A stretch of 64,000 nt of DNA from Agapanthus africanus (taxonomy: Eukaryota > Streptophyta > Magnoliopsida > Asparagales > Amaryllidaceae), in contig CM057340.1 of NCBI GenBank assembly GCA_030015575.1, forward strand, positions 753,617,632 through 753,681,631, read 5' to 3'. Each line of letters begins with the position of its first letter. Positions within the stretch are counted from its first letter, which is position 1. The notes beneath the pieces were generated by a model. It was given only the letters and a program-made list of their open reading frames with translations. It did no database searches and had not been told where the DNA came from. Of this stretch, positions 43,531 to 55,139 are shown piece by piece. The position numbers were made by a program, and so were the translations under genes.

Positions 43531-45060
43531 TGTTCAGTCAAAAATATTGTGCATTTGATATGGCATTTTGCTTACTATTTTTATATAATAAAAAGTTTTT
43601 TTATAAATATGACACATATGAGGGTTTATCTGTAAAAATACTAATTTCATGTGTTTATATATTATAATTAATATTATGAAGGAATATGCATATAATATCT
43701 ATGTAATATTTAGTCCATTTAAATATGCATACCATATCAAATATCTTTGACCAATTCTCTTAAAACTATAATATCATGTCAAATGGTTAAGATAATATCT
43801 CAATAAAAACATATTCTACTAACATTATTTATTGAGATATTGTGCAGAAATTATATCAGGAATGAAATCAAGGAAATCCGAGGGGTGATATCAAATCTGC
43901 CGAAATATTCAAGTGAATCGAAGAAGTCAATTCTGGCAGTAACTTAGAGAAGATTTCCAAAATCCAGATATTCAAAAGATCACCAAGTATTAACAAGATG
44001 AAGCCCCAGAAAGATGAATCCCTAACTCCCATGATCCGCCGCGCAACCGCCGCCGAATCCTACCTAACACGGCGGATCTGCGGCCTTATAGAGGAGTTGG
44101 GAAATGGGATTTTCAGGTTGGGATCTTAACAACTAGTTACCATATTAGGAAACTAGGGTTCTGGCTCTATGACTATAAATAAGGACCGAGAGCCTCTTGG
44201 AAAAATCATCAAACCGACGCGATCACGAAGTCCACGAACGCTCAAGAATCCTGGTTGATCATCGACAGTTCATTTACCTCCTTAAGAAGAGATTGAGAAG
44301 CAAACTAGGGTTTTGTAATCATTTTCTAAAGTAACAAAGTGTACTTGATCTTGTTGATTAATAAAGCTAGTTTTATTCTATTGTATTTTATTTTCTTCAT
44401 GATTTCTATCTTTTCTTTTCTCAACATGCGCGAGTAATTCTCCGCTTGTTAGGGTTCGTAGGATTATGGTAGATTAATGGATAATGAAGATCCTTAAACT
44501 CTTTTTACGTCCTATAAAGTTTATAAACTTTACCAAAAGAATAATTAACATCCTAATCGGGCGCGCTACCAATTCATTGGGAGCCATGACTGCGATTAGA
44601 GATTAGATTAACGATTGTTTTGGTAAAGGCTAGACATGAACGGAGATCCATGTCAAGGTAGGGGTTAAGAGTGGGAACCCTTTTTCCTCCAGAAATCCTA
44701 ATTTACATGCATCCCTGTCGATCTAGTTTTAAATCTATTAAAGGATAAGGGGAGTAATATTTAATTAATCATTCATGACTACTAAATCTTAATGAACCCT
44801 ACAAGCCCCCTTCTAATATAAAATCTACATCCATAGTTAATCTAGATCTATATTCTACATCCGTGTTTAACGTAGATCTAGAAACTATTTCCACTATTCA
44901 TTATTCTTCCTCTTTTTCTTTTTCAACACGTCTAAACTAAGATTAAAAGATTCAACGTTTCCCTGAGGACGACCCGTACTCATCTCGGTCTAGCTACACA
45001 CGACACCGTTATTGATTGCGGTTATTCTACAAACACAACTCTAAAAACATAAACCAATCA
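43531..45060 (+). repeat. element D 5' LTR (1530 bp)
   Basis: Aligns with 53050-54586. Differences are scattered at several per hundred bases in the first part and fewer later, with a few small indels. No gene is supported. Confidence 0.93.
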
Positions 45061-45061
45061 A

Positions 45062-45081
45062 ATGGTACCGTTGCCGAGGAT
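45062..45081 (+). other. primer binding site of D, tRNA-Asp-like
   Basis: tggtaccgttgccgagga just inside the LTR resembles the Athila-type PBS complementary to tRNA-Asp (TGGCGCCGTTGCCGGGGA), with three mismatches. Confidence 0.75.
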
Positions 45082-46149
45082 ATGTGCGTAATTTTTTATT
45101 CTTACTATTTGTGTTGAATTCTTATTCGATCAATATCATAAATAAAAAAAAACTGCAAATTGTATATTTAACGATTATTGTGTGAATTTTGTAAGGGGAT
45201 CTGGAGTCACAGATTTGAGGAAACAGAGAGTCAGAGACATTCATCAAGATCCAGAGGAGCAAAGGGAGTCCACATAGCAAAAATCTTCACGAGACCCCTC
45301 CTTTCGGCGGCGGAACCGCGGCAAGAAGAGCCAATTGGCAGTGGAACCGCGGCTTTCTAGGGGAATTAGGGTTGCAAACTTCTCTGGTTTCTTTTCTATA
45401 TCCTTCTCTCTCCTCTGAAATCCAATAAAATATCTTTTCTGCAGGATTCTTTGCAAAATATCGCTGCGCAAAAATCTTTTTGCAAATTTTGTTTTGCGGT
45501 TTTATTTTGCATATTTTAATACGGACATTAAGGGGCAAATACCAAATTCAGATGAGGTGGGGATTTCATCATCCTTCCTCGGCCCCACAAATCACAAAAT
45601 GAGCATCCGCATTAACCCTACATTAATTAAAAAATATCTAAACAAGACTCTAAGGACCGTCGCGCTCAAAGAGGACAGAGGAAGGTCGTGGGTAATTTAT
45701 CACTTATCCGCATTACTTTTGTGGTGTCTAGGTAAGTGTGTCTAAGGTAAGTGGTTATTTAATTAGGCCTGCTATTTTCGGTGATTCGTATAGCGGATAC
45801 TTCCCACTTACCTGGTACTTATCTGGCCACAAGAGTAGTGAAGAGGTGGTAGATGATTGATCCTGCAGTTTGTCCTTTGGAAGTTTAGGAGCGGTCTAGA
45901 GACTTGACCTAGGTAATATTAGTTCTAGGGTTGTTTGTGCATTTTTGTGTGATTTGTCTTTAGTCCCACTTTTTCAAAAACAAACCAATTTTAAATCACA
46001 CACACGCTGCCACTTGCACTAAAACCGTCTCGTGCATGCTCGGCTGGACACGGGATTCTAGTGTCCGTCTTGTCCGCGTTTCGGCTATCGACTCCGAAGT
46101 CGGTACTTCTTCATTTTCTTTTCCCCCACCACCCACCACATCGACCGAG
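45082..46149 (+). other. element D leader
   Basis: About 1.1 kb before Gag with no supported gene; the short open frames have no recognisable domain. Confidence 0.6.
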
Positions 46150-47564
46150 ATGGACGGTACTCCATCAGATTATAACACCACTCTGCCACCGCCCGTAGGT
46201 GCGCAGAATCCACCGCGCATTTCTCTCCAAGAGTGATGCTATCCTATACGTGGTCCACTTCCTACCTGTCTATCCATTCCACCAGCTAACGGGGATAATT
46301 TTGAAATTAAACCCCACTATATCAACCTGTTGCCCAAATTTCATGGGCTCGAGTCTGAAGACGCATACGTTTTTATCACCAAATTCGAAAACGTATGCGC
46401 AATGATGGGTACTTCATAACTGTCCGTGGATGCTATGCGCTTGCGTCTTCTCCCGTTCACTTTGTGCGACTTGGCAAAAAAATGGCTTTATAATACTGCC
46501 GCACACTCTATTACCAATTGGAATGAATTCGTGATAGCATTCCTTAAAAAAATTTACCCCAATCATAAGACCGCCCGTGTTCGGAGCTAAATCAACCAGT
46601 TTACCCAACTTCCCAATGAACCATTTTGGAAGTGCTTTGAACGGTTTAAGGATCTGCTTGTCCAATGTTCTCATCATGGAATACATAAATGGGATCTGTG
46701 CTGAATTATATATGAAGGTATTAATCCAGCGACAAAGCAGATGCTTGAAACTATGTGTCAATGCAATTTCATGTCCAAAGGCGATGGTGAAGCCTGGAAA
46801 TATCTGGAAGATCTCGCTGAAAACACTTTGCAGTGGGAAAGCGTTAGACCACCTTCATCAAGGGGAGGTATCTATCAGCTCGATATTTCTATCGCAGTAA
46901 AAGCCGAAATGGCAGCGATGCAAAAGAAACTCGACGCTATAGAGAACAAATTCTCACCAGTCTCCCTAAACCAGGTAACGCTCCCGAAGACCGTGTGTGG
47001 TTGCTGTTCTGATCTATTACATTTGACGGAAGAATGTCCTATGAATGCACCGTTTCAAGGTCACGAGCAAACTAATGCTGCTTTTTAACAGCGACCTAGA
47101 AACGATCCTTATTCCTCCACATACAATCAGGGGTAGAGGAATCATCCTAACTTTGCTTGGAACCAAAACCAAAACCAAAACCAGTTCCAAAGCAATTATC
47201 AAAGACCTCCTCCACAGCAACAGCAACCACCACCACAAAGTCAGCACCCCTTTCAATTGCAACCTTTTCAAAACCCGGCCAATAATTCTTTCCAAACGGC
47301 CGGGACTGAAAACTCATCTGCACTTGAACGAAGCGTGGATATGTTCATTAAATATTCCATGCAATCGATGGATGAAATAAAGTCTTCTATCCGATCTTTA
47401 ACACAGACCACCAACTCCCATGGTGAAAGTATTAAATCGATAGAAGCACAACTTGCACAAATAAATGCCGCGATGAGTGCGAGAGAAAAAGGGAAACTTC
47501 CATCTCAACTCCTACCGAATCCTAGCCATTCACAAAGTCAAAATGTGAGTGCCGTACAACGTTG
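46150..47564 (+). pseudogene. element D gag, broken
   Basis: Begins MDGTPSDYNTTLPP. After several in-frame stops the Retrotrans_gag domain can be traced (FHGLESEDAYVFITKFENVC, AKKWLYNTAAHSITNWNEF, INPATKQMLETM). A degenerate zinc knuckle (CGCCSDLLHLTEECP) lies near 46999-47045. A Gln/Asn-rich stretch at 47160-47260 precedes a helical segment (SIKSIEAQLAQINAAM) and a stop at 47563-47565. The structure and the Q/N-rich tail fit Athila Gag. Multiple stops mean it is not functional. Confidence 0.85.
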
Positions 47565-48913
47565 AGATCAGAAAGAGTGTTGAACAATCAAATGGGTGAA
47601 CAGATTGATGATGAGGAATCAATTGAAACTCCGGCTTCTATTTCTTGCCCTAATTCGTCTAGTCTCCCACCTTCTTCCGATCCTATTCTCTATTTTCCCC
47701 AAGGTTCGAACACTCCGCCCACTTCCTCGAATTTACCTAAAACGATCCCCACTCCAATTCTGGGATCGATTCCATCCCCACAAGCTTCTCCACAAATGTT
47801 GGACCCAAGACTTATTGATAAAGCTCATTTTCCAAATATGTTCAGGGCCAACAAACCCAACGCAGAAATGGAGAAAGTTGTGGAAATATTTAAGCAAGTT
47901 AACATAAATATCCCTCTCCTAGATGCTATTCAACAAGTTTCGTCTTATACGAAATCCCTTAAGCACTTGTGCACTAGGAAAAGAAAAACTCAAGTGCCGA
48001 AAAAGGTATTCATGACAAGTAACGTGAGCACAGCTTTTACCCAACAATTGCCTAAGAAACGTAAGGACCCCGGTTGTCCTACAATATCTATAACTATTGG
48101 GGTAAAAGCATTAATTGTGCTCTACTTGACATCGGCGCTAGTGTTAACATGCTTCCATATTCCGTCTATGAGCAGCTAGGTATAGGAGAGTTGAAACCTA
48201 TCCACTGCACTCTCCAGATGGCAGATCGATCTATCGCCCAATCTAGGGGTGAACTAGAGGATGTGTTGATCAAAGTCGGAGAATTCATATTCCCTGTGGA
48301 CTTTATTGTTTTAGATACACAGCCTGTGGCGAACCCACGTAATCAAATCCCAATGATACTCGGTCGACCTTTCCTAGCAACTTCCAACGCTGTCATTAAT
48401 TGTTTTAACGGTTCTATGAACTTATCTTTCGGGAAGGTGACAATTGATCTTAATATTTATAAGCTAGGAATTCAACCATCTGAACCTTCTGCTCATTTAA
48501 TCGATATCTGTTCTATCAACGAGATAGCTTCCGACAGCTGCGAAGCGGAAGTACTTTGCTATGATGATCTCGACAACACTAGTGCGACATTGTTTGATCT
48601 GGAAAATCATTATAGTGAGGATACTTTTGACGAGTCCACCCCCGAGTTCGAATTTTTTGACTCGTCGCAAAAGTCAGTAGCGCTTTCCGAGTCAATATCC
48701 TATGCAAGTTATGAACCTCTTAGGGAGTCCGAGTATCATTCACTTACCCCACCTTCTATTGTCTCTTCGCCTATACTAGATCTCAAACCGTTACCTTCTC
48801 ATCTTAAATATGCATATTTAGGTGAGAATGAGTCTTTGCCCATGATCATATCTGCATCTCTAGCTTTAGAGCATGAGAACACATTTTTGGCAGTATTGAG
48901 ATCAAATCGGTAA
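47565..48913 (+). pseudogene. element D protease region, frameshifted
   Basis: The first part includes NMFRANKPNAEMEKVVEIFK and IPLLDAIQQVSSYTKSLKHL, a region typical of Athila upstream of protease. A frameshift near 48085-48110 moves to the frame holding the aspartic protease active site LLDIGASVNMLPYSVY and ILGRPFLATSNAVINC. The frame ends with a TAA at 48911-48913 where the family normally reads on into RT. Confidence 0.87.
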
Positions 48914-50290
48914 GCATTTGGTTGGACAGTGGTTGACATCAAAGAGAATAGTCCCTTAATTGTTGAACATTATATACATCTGATGGATGAAGCCAAACCA
49001 ACCAGAGACCCACAAAGACGGTTAAATCCCGTTATGAAGGAGGCGGTAAAGAAAGAAATTATTAAGTGCCTTGATAGTGGTATAATTAACCCGATATCTG
49101 ATAGACAATGGGTAAGTCCTATTCATATAGTCCCTAAAAAGTCTGGCATCACGGTCATAACCAATGAGGCTAATGAGTTAATCCAAACACGCACCCAAAC
49201 AGGGTGGCGCGTCTGTATTGATTATAGGAAGCTTAATACCGCAACGAGAAAATATCACTTCTCTCTACCTTTCATTGACCAGATGTTGGAACAATTAGCT
49301 GGACATGAATACTATTGTTTCTTGGACGGATACTCTGGCTATAACCAGGTCCCCATCGCCGAAAAGGATCAAGATAAAACTACATTTACTTGTCCTTTCA
49401 GTATCTTTGCTTATAGACGCATGCTCTTTGGGTTATGAAACGCTTCCGCTACATTTCAGCGGTGTATGATGGGGATATTCTCAGACATGGTTGAGAATTT
49501 TCTGGAGATATTTATGGACGATTTCTCCATATTTAGGGACTCCTTTAAGGACTGCCTTCGTCATCTTGACACGGTTCTTACCCGCTGTAAGGATAAGAAC
49601 TTAACTTTGAATTGGGAAAAATGTTATTTCATGGTCCAAGAAGGTATTGTCCTTGGACATATCATTTCACGAAAAGGTATTGAGGTTGACAGAGCTAAAA
49701 TTGATATCATCCATAACCTTCCTCCTCCCAAATGCGTCAAATATATACGATCTTTTCTTGGTCATGCAGGATTTTATAGGAGATTCATTAAGGACTTTAG
49801 CAAAATTGCTAGACCTTTAACTCTTCTCTTGGCCAAGGACACTACATTTCACTTCGATTTGAATTGTGAGGCTGCTTTTGAATCGCTTAAAAGATCTCTC
49901 ACTACAGCCCCCGTTCTATCATCTCCGGATTGGAATCACCCGTTCGAGCTTATGTGCGATGTATCGGATTTTGCTATTGGTGCAGTCTTAGGACATTACA
50001 TTGATAAGATGCCACATGTAATTTACTATGCAAGTAGGACCTTGAATGATGCACAAATTAATTATACAACTACCGAGAAAGAGCTCTTGGCAGTTGTATT
50101 TGCATTAGAAAATTTCAGGCCCTACTTGATTGGCTCGTCAATAGTGGTTTACACTGATCACTCCGCCCTACAACACATTTTATCGAAGAAGGATGCTAAG
50201 GCCAGGCTAATACGTTGAATCCTGTTGTTACAAGAATTTGATCTTATCATACGAGACAAGAGTGGATGTGAAAAGTTGTAGCCGACCATC
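48914..50290 (+). pseudogene. element D reverse transcriptase and RNase H, broken
   Basis: Continues in the same frame after the TAA. RT begins EAKPTRDPQRRLNPVMKEAV, with WRVCIDYRKLN at about 49206-49238. A TGA at 49436-49438 replaces the conserved Cys/Trp position after LFGL. The active site FMDDFS follows at about 49512-49530. The thumb (FLGHAGFYRRFIKDFS) and RNase H (MCDVSDFAIGAVLG, TEKELLAVVFALENFRPYLI, YTDHSALQ) follow, ending in a TGA at 50216-50218. The frame is lost further on. Confidence 0.88.
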
Positions 50291-50459
50291 TTTCACGCAT
50301 CAATTCTTCACCAATATTGAACGTGCCAATAAACGATTCCTTCCCTGATGAACAGATCTTGACCGTATCCTGCGAACCTTGGTTCGTGGATATTATGAAT
50401 TACCTAGCTACGGGACTTATTCCTAGCAATTGGTCGAAATAAGACAAAGTTCGATTTCT

Positions 50460-51668
50460 ATCCCAAGTAAAACACTTTTACTGGGATGAACCTTATTTGT
50501 TTAAGTATTGTTCCGATCAAATCATTCGCAGGTGTGTCCCTAACGATGAATTCAAGAGTGTGTTGTCATTTTGTCATGATCAGGCAGGCGACGGTTACTT
50601 TGGTCCTCGAAAAACGGCGGAGAAAGTTTTCCAATGTGGCTTTTATTGGCCAACACTATTTAAAGATATTTATGATCATTGCAAAACTTACCCGCGGTGT
50701 CAACACATGGGTCGGATTTCACGAAGAAATGAGATGCCACTCCAACCTATTTTGGTTGTGGAGATATTTGACGTTTGGGGTATTGATTTTATAGGCCTTT
50801 TCCCCAACTCTCTTGGGAATTTATATATCTTGTTAGCGGTTGATTATGTCTTAAAATGGGTGGAAGCAATACCGTCGCACTAATGACAATAAAGTTGTCA
50901 TTAAGTTCCTTAAAGAAAATATCTTCTCGCGATTCAGACACCCTCGCGCTATAATTAGCGACAACGGGACGCATTTCTGTAATCGGTCTTTCGAGGTGTT
51001 GATGCGGAAATATGCAATCAGCCACAAAATTTCTACGCCCTATCATCCCCAAACAAGCGGGCAAGCTGAAATCTCAAATAGGCAAATCAAATTTTTTTTG
51101 GAGAAGACGGTTTCTAAAAACCGTAAAGATTGGTCAACCAAATTGACGAATGCTCTTTGAGCATTTCGCACCGCTTATAAGACCGATCTTGGTATGTCTC
51201 CATACCGCATTGTGTTTGGGAAGGCATGCCACCTTCCTGTCGAGATCGAATATAAAGCAATGTGGGCTATTAAAGAGCTGAATTTCGATTTTGATCAAGC
51301 TAGCAGCTATCGGAAGCTGCAATTGAATGAGCTAAGCGAACTCCGCGATGAAGCTTACGATAATGCGATGATAATAAAGAACCGAACTAAAGTGTTCCAC
51401 GATAAAAAACCCTTTTAGGAAAACTTTCACACCGGGACAACAAGTCATTCTTTACGATTTCCGTCTCCATCTTCATCCGGGTAAGCTTAAATCTCATTGG
51501 AAAGGACATTTTGTGGTGCGTTATGTATACCCGCACGGGGCAGCAGAAGTCGAAAATATTCAAAACGGTTCAATTTTTAAAGTAAATGGGCATAGATTGA
51601 AACCATATTTTTCTGCTGACCCAGCGGAGGAGCTCCTGTTTTTACAGGAGCCGCTTTATCATAACTAA
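50460..51668 (+). pseudogene. element D integrase, broken
   Basis: The zinc domain (HDQAGDGYFGPRKTAEKVFQ, CKTYPRCQ) and first Asp (WGIDFIGLF) lie in the frame ending at 50883. A frameshift there leads to [15 protein letters not shown] and [13 protein letters not shown] (second Asp and Glu). A further stop near 51158 and another shift precede the C-terminal part, which ends KPYFSADPAEELLFLQEP and stops at 51666-51668. At least three breaks. Confidence 0.87.
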
Positions 51669-52243
51669 ATTTTCTCCGCCTCACCTCCATGTTTCGGTAA
51701 GATTGTTTCATTTTAAGAATGGAGGTGAGTGAAAAAGGACTTAACTAAATATCTGTGCGTGCCAAAGTACAAGTTTGGAGGTAGTTTTCATTTGACTATT
51801 ATTTTACCCCTCTTAATTTCTCTCCCAAAGTCTACAGGTCTATGCATTCAAAGATGATATCAGTGAGGACACTGCTGAAAACAGGTTTGGGGGGGAGGTT
51901 CGCATTCACTATCTTTTGGCACTTGGCACTATACGAATTTTTTTTATAATAAAAGAGTAGAAAGTGAAAAATTACATATGAAAGATAGGAAAAGTTTAAG
52001 AAAAGCAAGAAAATTAGGTATTTTCTTAAACGAAACTAGTAATAAGTAGTTATGAGCCGTTGTCCCAAGGGTTAGTAAGATAAATGAAATTACTAATCCG
52101 AGGATAAAATTAAGTCTGAAAAATAGTCATTATTCTTGACGCTAAACATTTGAACGTTGATACCCTACTATACGCACTTACACATATCTGGAAACTTGGA
52201 ATAGTAGATGATACCTTGAAATGCTCTTGTCTAAAAGTCTTAG

Positions 52244-52290
<47 letters not shown>

Positions 52291-53032
52291 TGGTGAAAAA
52301 AAATGAACACATGTTTTGTAATTGCTTAAGGCAGTATAAAAAAAAAATATAGCGAGGGTGCTTTATCACCTAGTGCCTTAGACCAACTAGTTTGGGAGCC
52401 ACTGCTAAGCCTTAGGTGTTGCGAAACGAGAAATTACGCCTAAATGCGCAAGCACATTTTGTAATCGGTCGGTTAATACCTCAAGAAGTATTGACGGTCA
52501 CATGAAGAATGTGTGAGAAATTTTATCGAAAAATATTCACCAACTTAAAGTACTTTGGAAGATGGACAAGAGTATGATAGCTTGAATTGAATTCTCTAAG
52601 TGTAGAGATGTCCTTTACACACACGTAGGGTATATGATCAATGTTGGGATGAAAGATAGGGAGGAAGACTAAAGGCGATGTTTTATTGAGAGATGATGTG
52701 ATTTCTAACATTTTTTTAAAGACCATTAAGATAGGGCTCATGACAACCGAAAAGCTGGTGTAGTTGGAAAATCTTATTTTTCAAGTTCTTTCTTTTATAA
52801 GTTCTTATCTTTATATGTAACTTTCACCTTCTTTCTTTTATTATAGGATTTTGTGGGTGTAATCCGCGGAAAACCCTCAGGAGACAACACTCCTCCTACT
52901 AAGGACACCTAGAGGTTTAACGGCTTGTTTCACGTGCTCAGTGTAATCGTGTTGCCTACGAAAGTGTGCTACTTAGTTTTTTTTTCTTTTTCTCCTTCTC
53001 TTGAATAACTAGTTTGCTCGGGATGATCAAAA
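51669..53032 (+). other. element D 3' untranslated region
   Basis: About 1.4 kb in the place where some Athila elements carry an env-like gene. I see no such frame here, only short open frames and a (TA)n tract at 52247-52288. Confidence 0.65.
52247..52288. repeat. (TA)n microsatellite
   Basis: About 20 TA repeats in the D 3' UTR; it creates false Tyr/Ile-rich open frames on the minus strand. Confidence 0.95.
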
Positions 53033-53049
53033 TTAAGTTTGGGGGTATT
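53033..53049 (+). other. polypurine tract of element D
   Basis: aagtttgggggtatt just before the 3' LTR start tgttcag, the usual Athila-type tract. Confidence 0.85.
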
Positions 53050-54586
53050 TGTTCAGTCAAAAATATTGTGCATTTGATATGACATTTTCCTTATTATTTT
53101 TATATAATAAAAAGGGTTTTATTATAAATATGACACATATGAGGGTTTATATTTAAAAATACTATTTTCATATGTATATATATTATAATTAACATTATGA
53201 AGGAAAATATATGCATATAATATCTATGTAATATTTAGTCCATTTAAATATGTATACCATATCAAATATCTTTGCCCAATTCTCTTAAAATTATAATATC
53301 ATGTCAAATGGTTAAGATAATATCTCAATAAAAATAAATTCTACTAACATTATTTATTGAGATATTGTGCAGAAATTATATCAGGAATGAAATTAAGGAA
53401 ATCCGAGTTGGCGAGATCAAATCTGCCGAAATATTCAAATGAATCGAAGAAGTCAATTCTGGCAGTAACTTAGAGAAGATTTCCAAAATCTAGATATTCA
53501 AAAGATCACCAAGTATTAAAAAGATGAAGCCCCAGAAAGATGAATCCCTAACTCTCATGATCTGCCGCGCAACCTCCGCCGAATCCTACCTAACGCGGCG
53601 GATCTGCGACCCTATAGAGGAGTTGGGATATGGGATTTTCAGGTTGGGATCCTAACAACTAGTTACCATATTAGGAAACTAGGGTTCTGGCTCTGTGACT
53701 ATAAATAAGTACCGAGAGCCTCTTGGAAAAATCATCAAACCGACGCGATCACGAAGTCCACGATGGCTCAAGAATCCTAGTTGATCATCGACAGTTCATT
53801 TACCTTCTTAAGAAGAGATTCAGAAGCAAACTAGGGTTTTGTAATCATTTTCTAAAGTAACAAAGTGTACTTGATCTTGTTGATTAATAAAGCTAGTTTT
53901 ATTCTATTGCATTTTATTTTCTTCATGATTTCTATCTTTTCTTTTCTCAACATGCGCGAGTAATTCTCCGCTTGTTAGGGTTCGTAGGATTATGGTAGAT
54001 TAATAGATGGTGAAGATCCTTAAACTCTTTTTACGTCCTATAAAGTTTATAAACTTTACCAAAAAAATCATTAACATCCTAATCGGGCGCGCTACCAATT
54101 CATTGGGAGCCACGACCGCGATTAGAGATTAGATTAACGATTGTTTTGGTAAAGGCTAGACATGAACGGAGATCCATGTCAATGTAGGGGTTAAGAGTGG
54201 GAACCCTTTTTCCTCCAGAAATCCTAATCTATATGCATCCCTGTCGATCTAGTTTTAAATCTATTAAAGGATAAGTGGAGTAATTTTTAATTAATCATCC
54301 ATGACTACTAAATCTTAACGAACTCTACAAACCCCCTTCTAATATAAAACCTACATCCGTAGTTAATCTAGATCTATATTCTACATCCGTGTTTAACGTA
54401 GATCTAGAAACTATTTCCACTATTCATTATTCTTCCTCTTTTCCTTTTTCAACACGCCTAAAGTAAGATTAAAAGATTCAATGTTTCCCTGAGGACGACC
54501 CGTACTCATCTCGGTCTAGCTATACGCGACATCGTCATTGATTGCGGTTATTCTACAAACACAACTCTAAAAACATAAACCAATCA
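53050..54586 (+). repeat. element D 3' LTR (1537 bp)
   Basis: Partner of 43531-45060; ends accaatca followed by cagag. Confidence 0.93.
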
Positions 54587-55139
54587 CAGAGTCACGAAGA
54601 TAAGGTCCATCCCATCTTTAATTATAGGGGTGTTTTGCTTTCACTTTTTCATGGAAGATACTCCATCGAAGTAGAGTTCCCATCGGGCATTATTTCCTTC
54701 TTCCTCCCTGTCGATTGCATCGAATGCATGTTCATCTGGCAATTCGCAATTTAAGGGGGAGTCAGCTGGTATTGGAAGTTCAGTGAGGAAGTCAGCGATG
54801 GCCTGGCCTTTCACTACCTTGAAGGGCCGATACGTTATTGAGAATTCCATCAAGAGGAGGGTCCATTTGGCAAACCTTCCCGTTAGTATGGCTCTTGCCA
54901 TCAAATATTTGAGTGGATCCACCTTTGATATGAGATGGACCTCATGTGCCAAGGCGTAATGTCGGAGCTTCGTTACCGCGAAAATTAATGCCAGGCAATG
55001 CTTTTCGATTTGGGAGTAGTTGTTTTCTGCCCCCAGGAGAACTCGACTCGAATAGTAGAGAGCTCTCTCCTTCCCTTGGTCGTTATTTTGTCCTCATAGC
55101 GCTCCTAAAGAACTTTCAAGGGCTGTTGTGTACAGGATG
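54587..55139 (-). pseudogene. element B pol: RNase H of RT and start of second RNase H
   Basis: On the minus strand from 55139: a TALESSLGALVGQ stretch, ALYYSSRVLLGAENNYSQIE, HCLALIFAVTKLRHY, then VDPLKYLMARAILTGRFAKW and WELYFDGVSS, the first part of the archaeal-type RNase H. A TGA follows SSMKK near 54641. D is inserted at 54586/54587 and the C-family solo LTR at 55139. The gene continues on the other side of each insertion. Confidence 0.85.

Larger units (their letters stand above)
43531..54586 (+). mobile_element. Athila-like Ty3/gypsy element D, complete but broken (11.06 kb)
   Basis: LTRs 43531-45060 and 53050-54586 start tgttcagtca and end accaatca. Flanking 5-mers are cggag (43526-43530) and cagag (54587-54591), a target duplication with one change. 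The PBS follows the left LTR and a polypurine tract precedes the right one. Gag, protease, RT, RNase H and integrase are recognisable on the plus strand but carry stops and frameshifts. It lies inside the RNase H coding region of B, so it is younger than B. Confidence 0.93.

Noticed and set aside
51669..53032. Possible env-like gene in Athila-like D
   Set aside because: No frame above about 70 residues, and none with a signal or membrane segment that is not due to the (TA)n tract.
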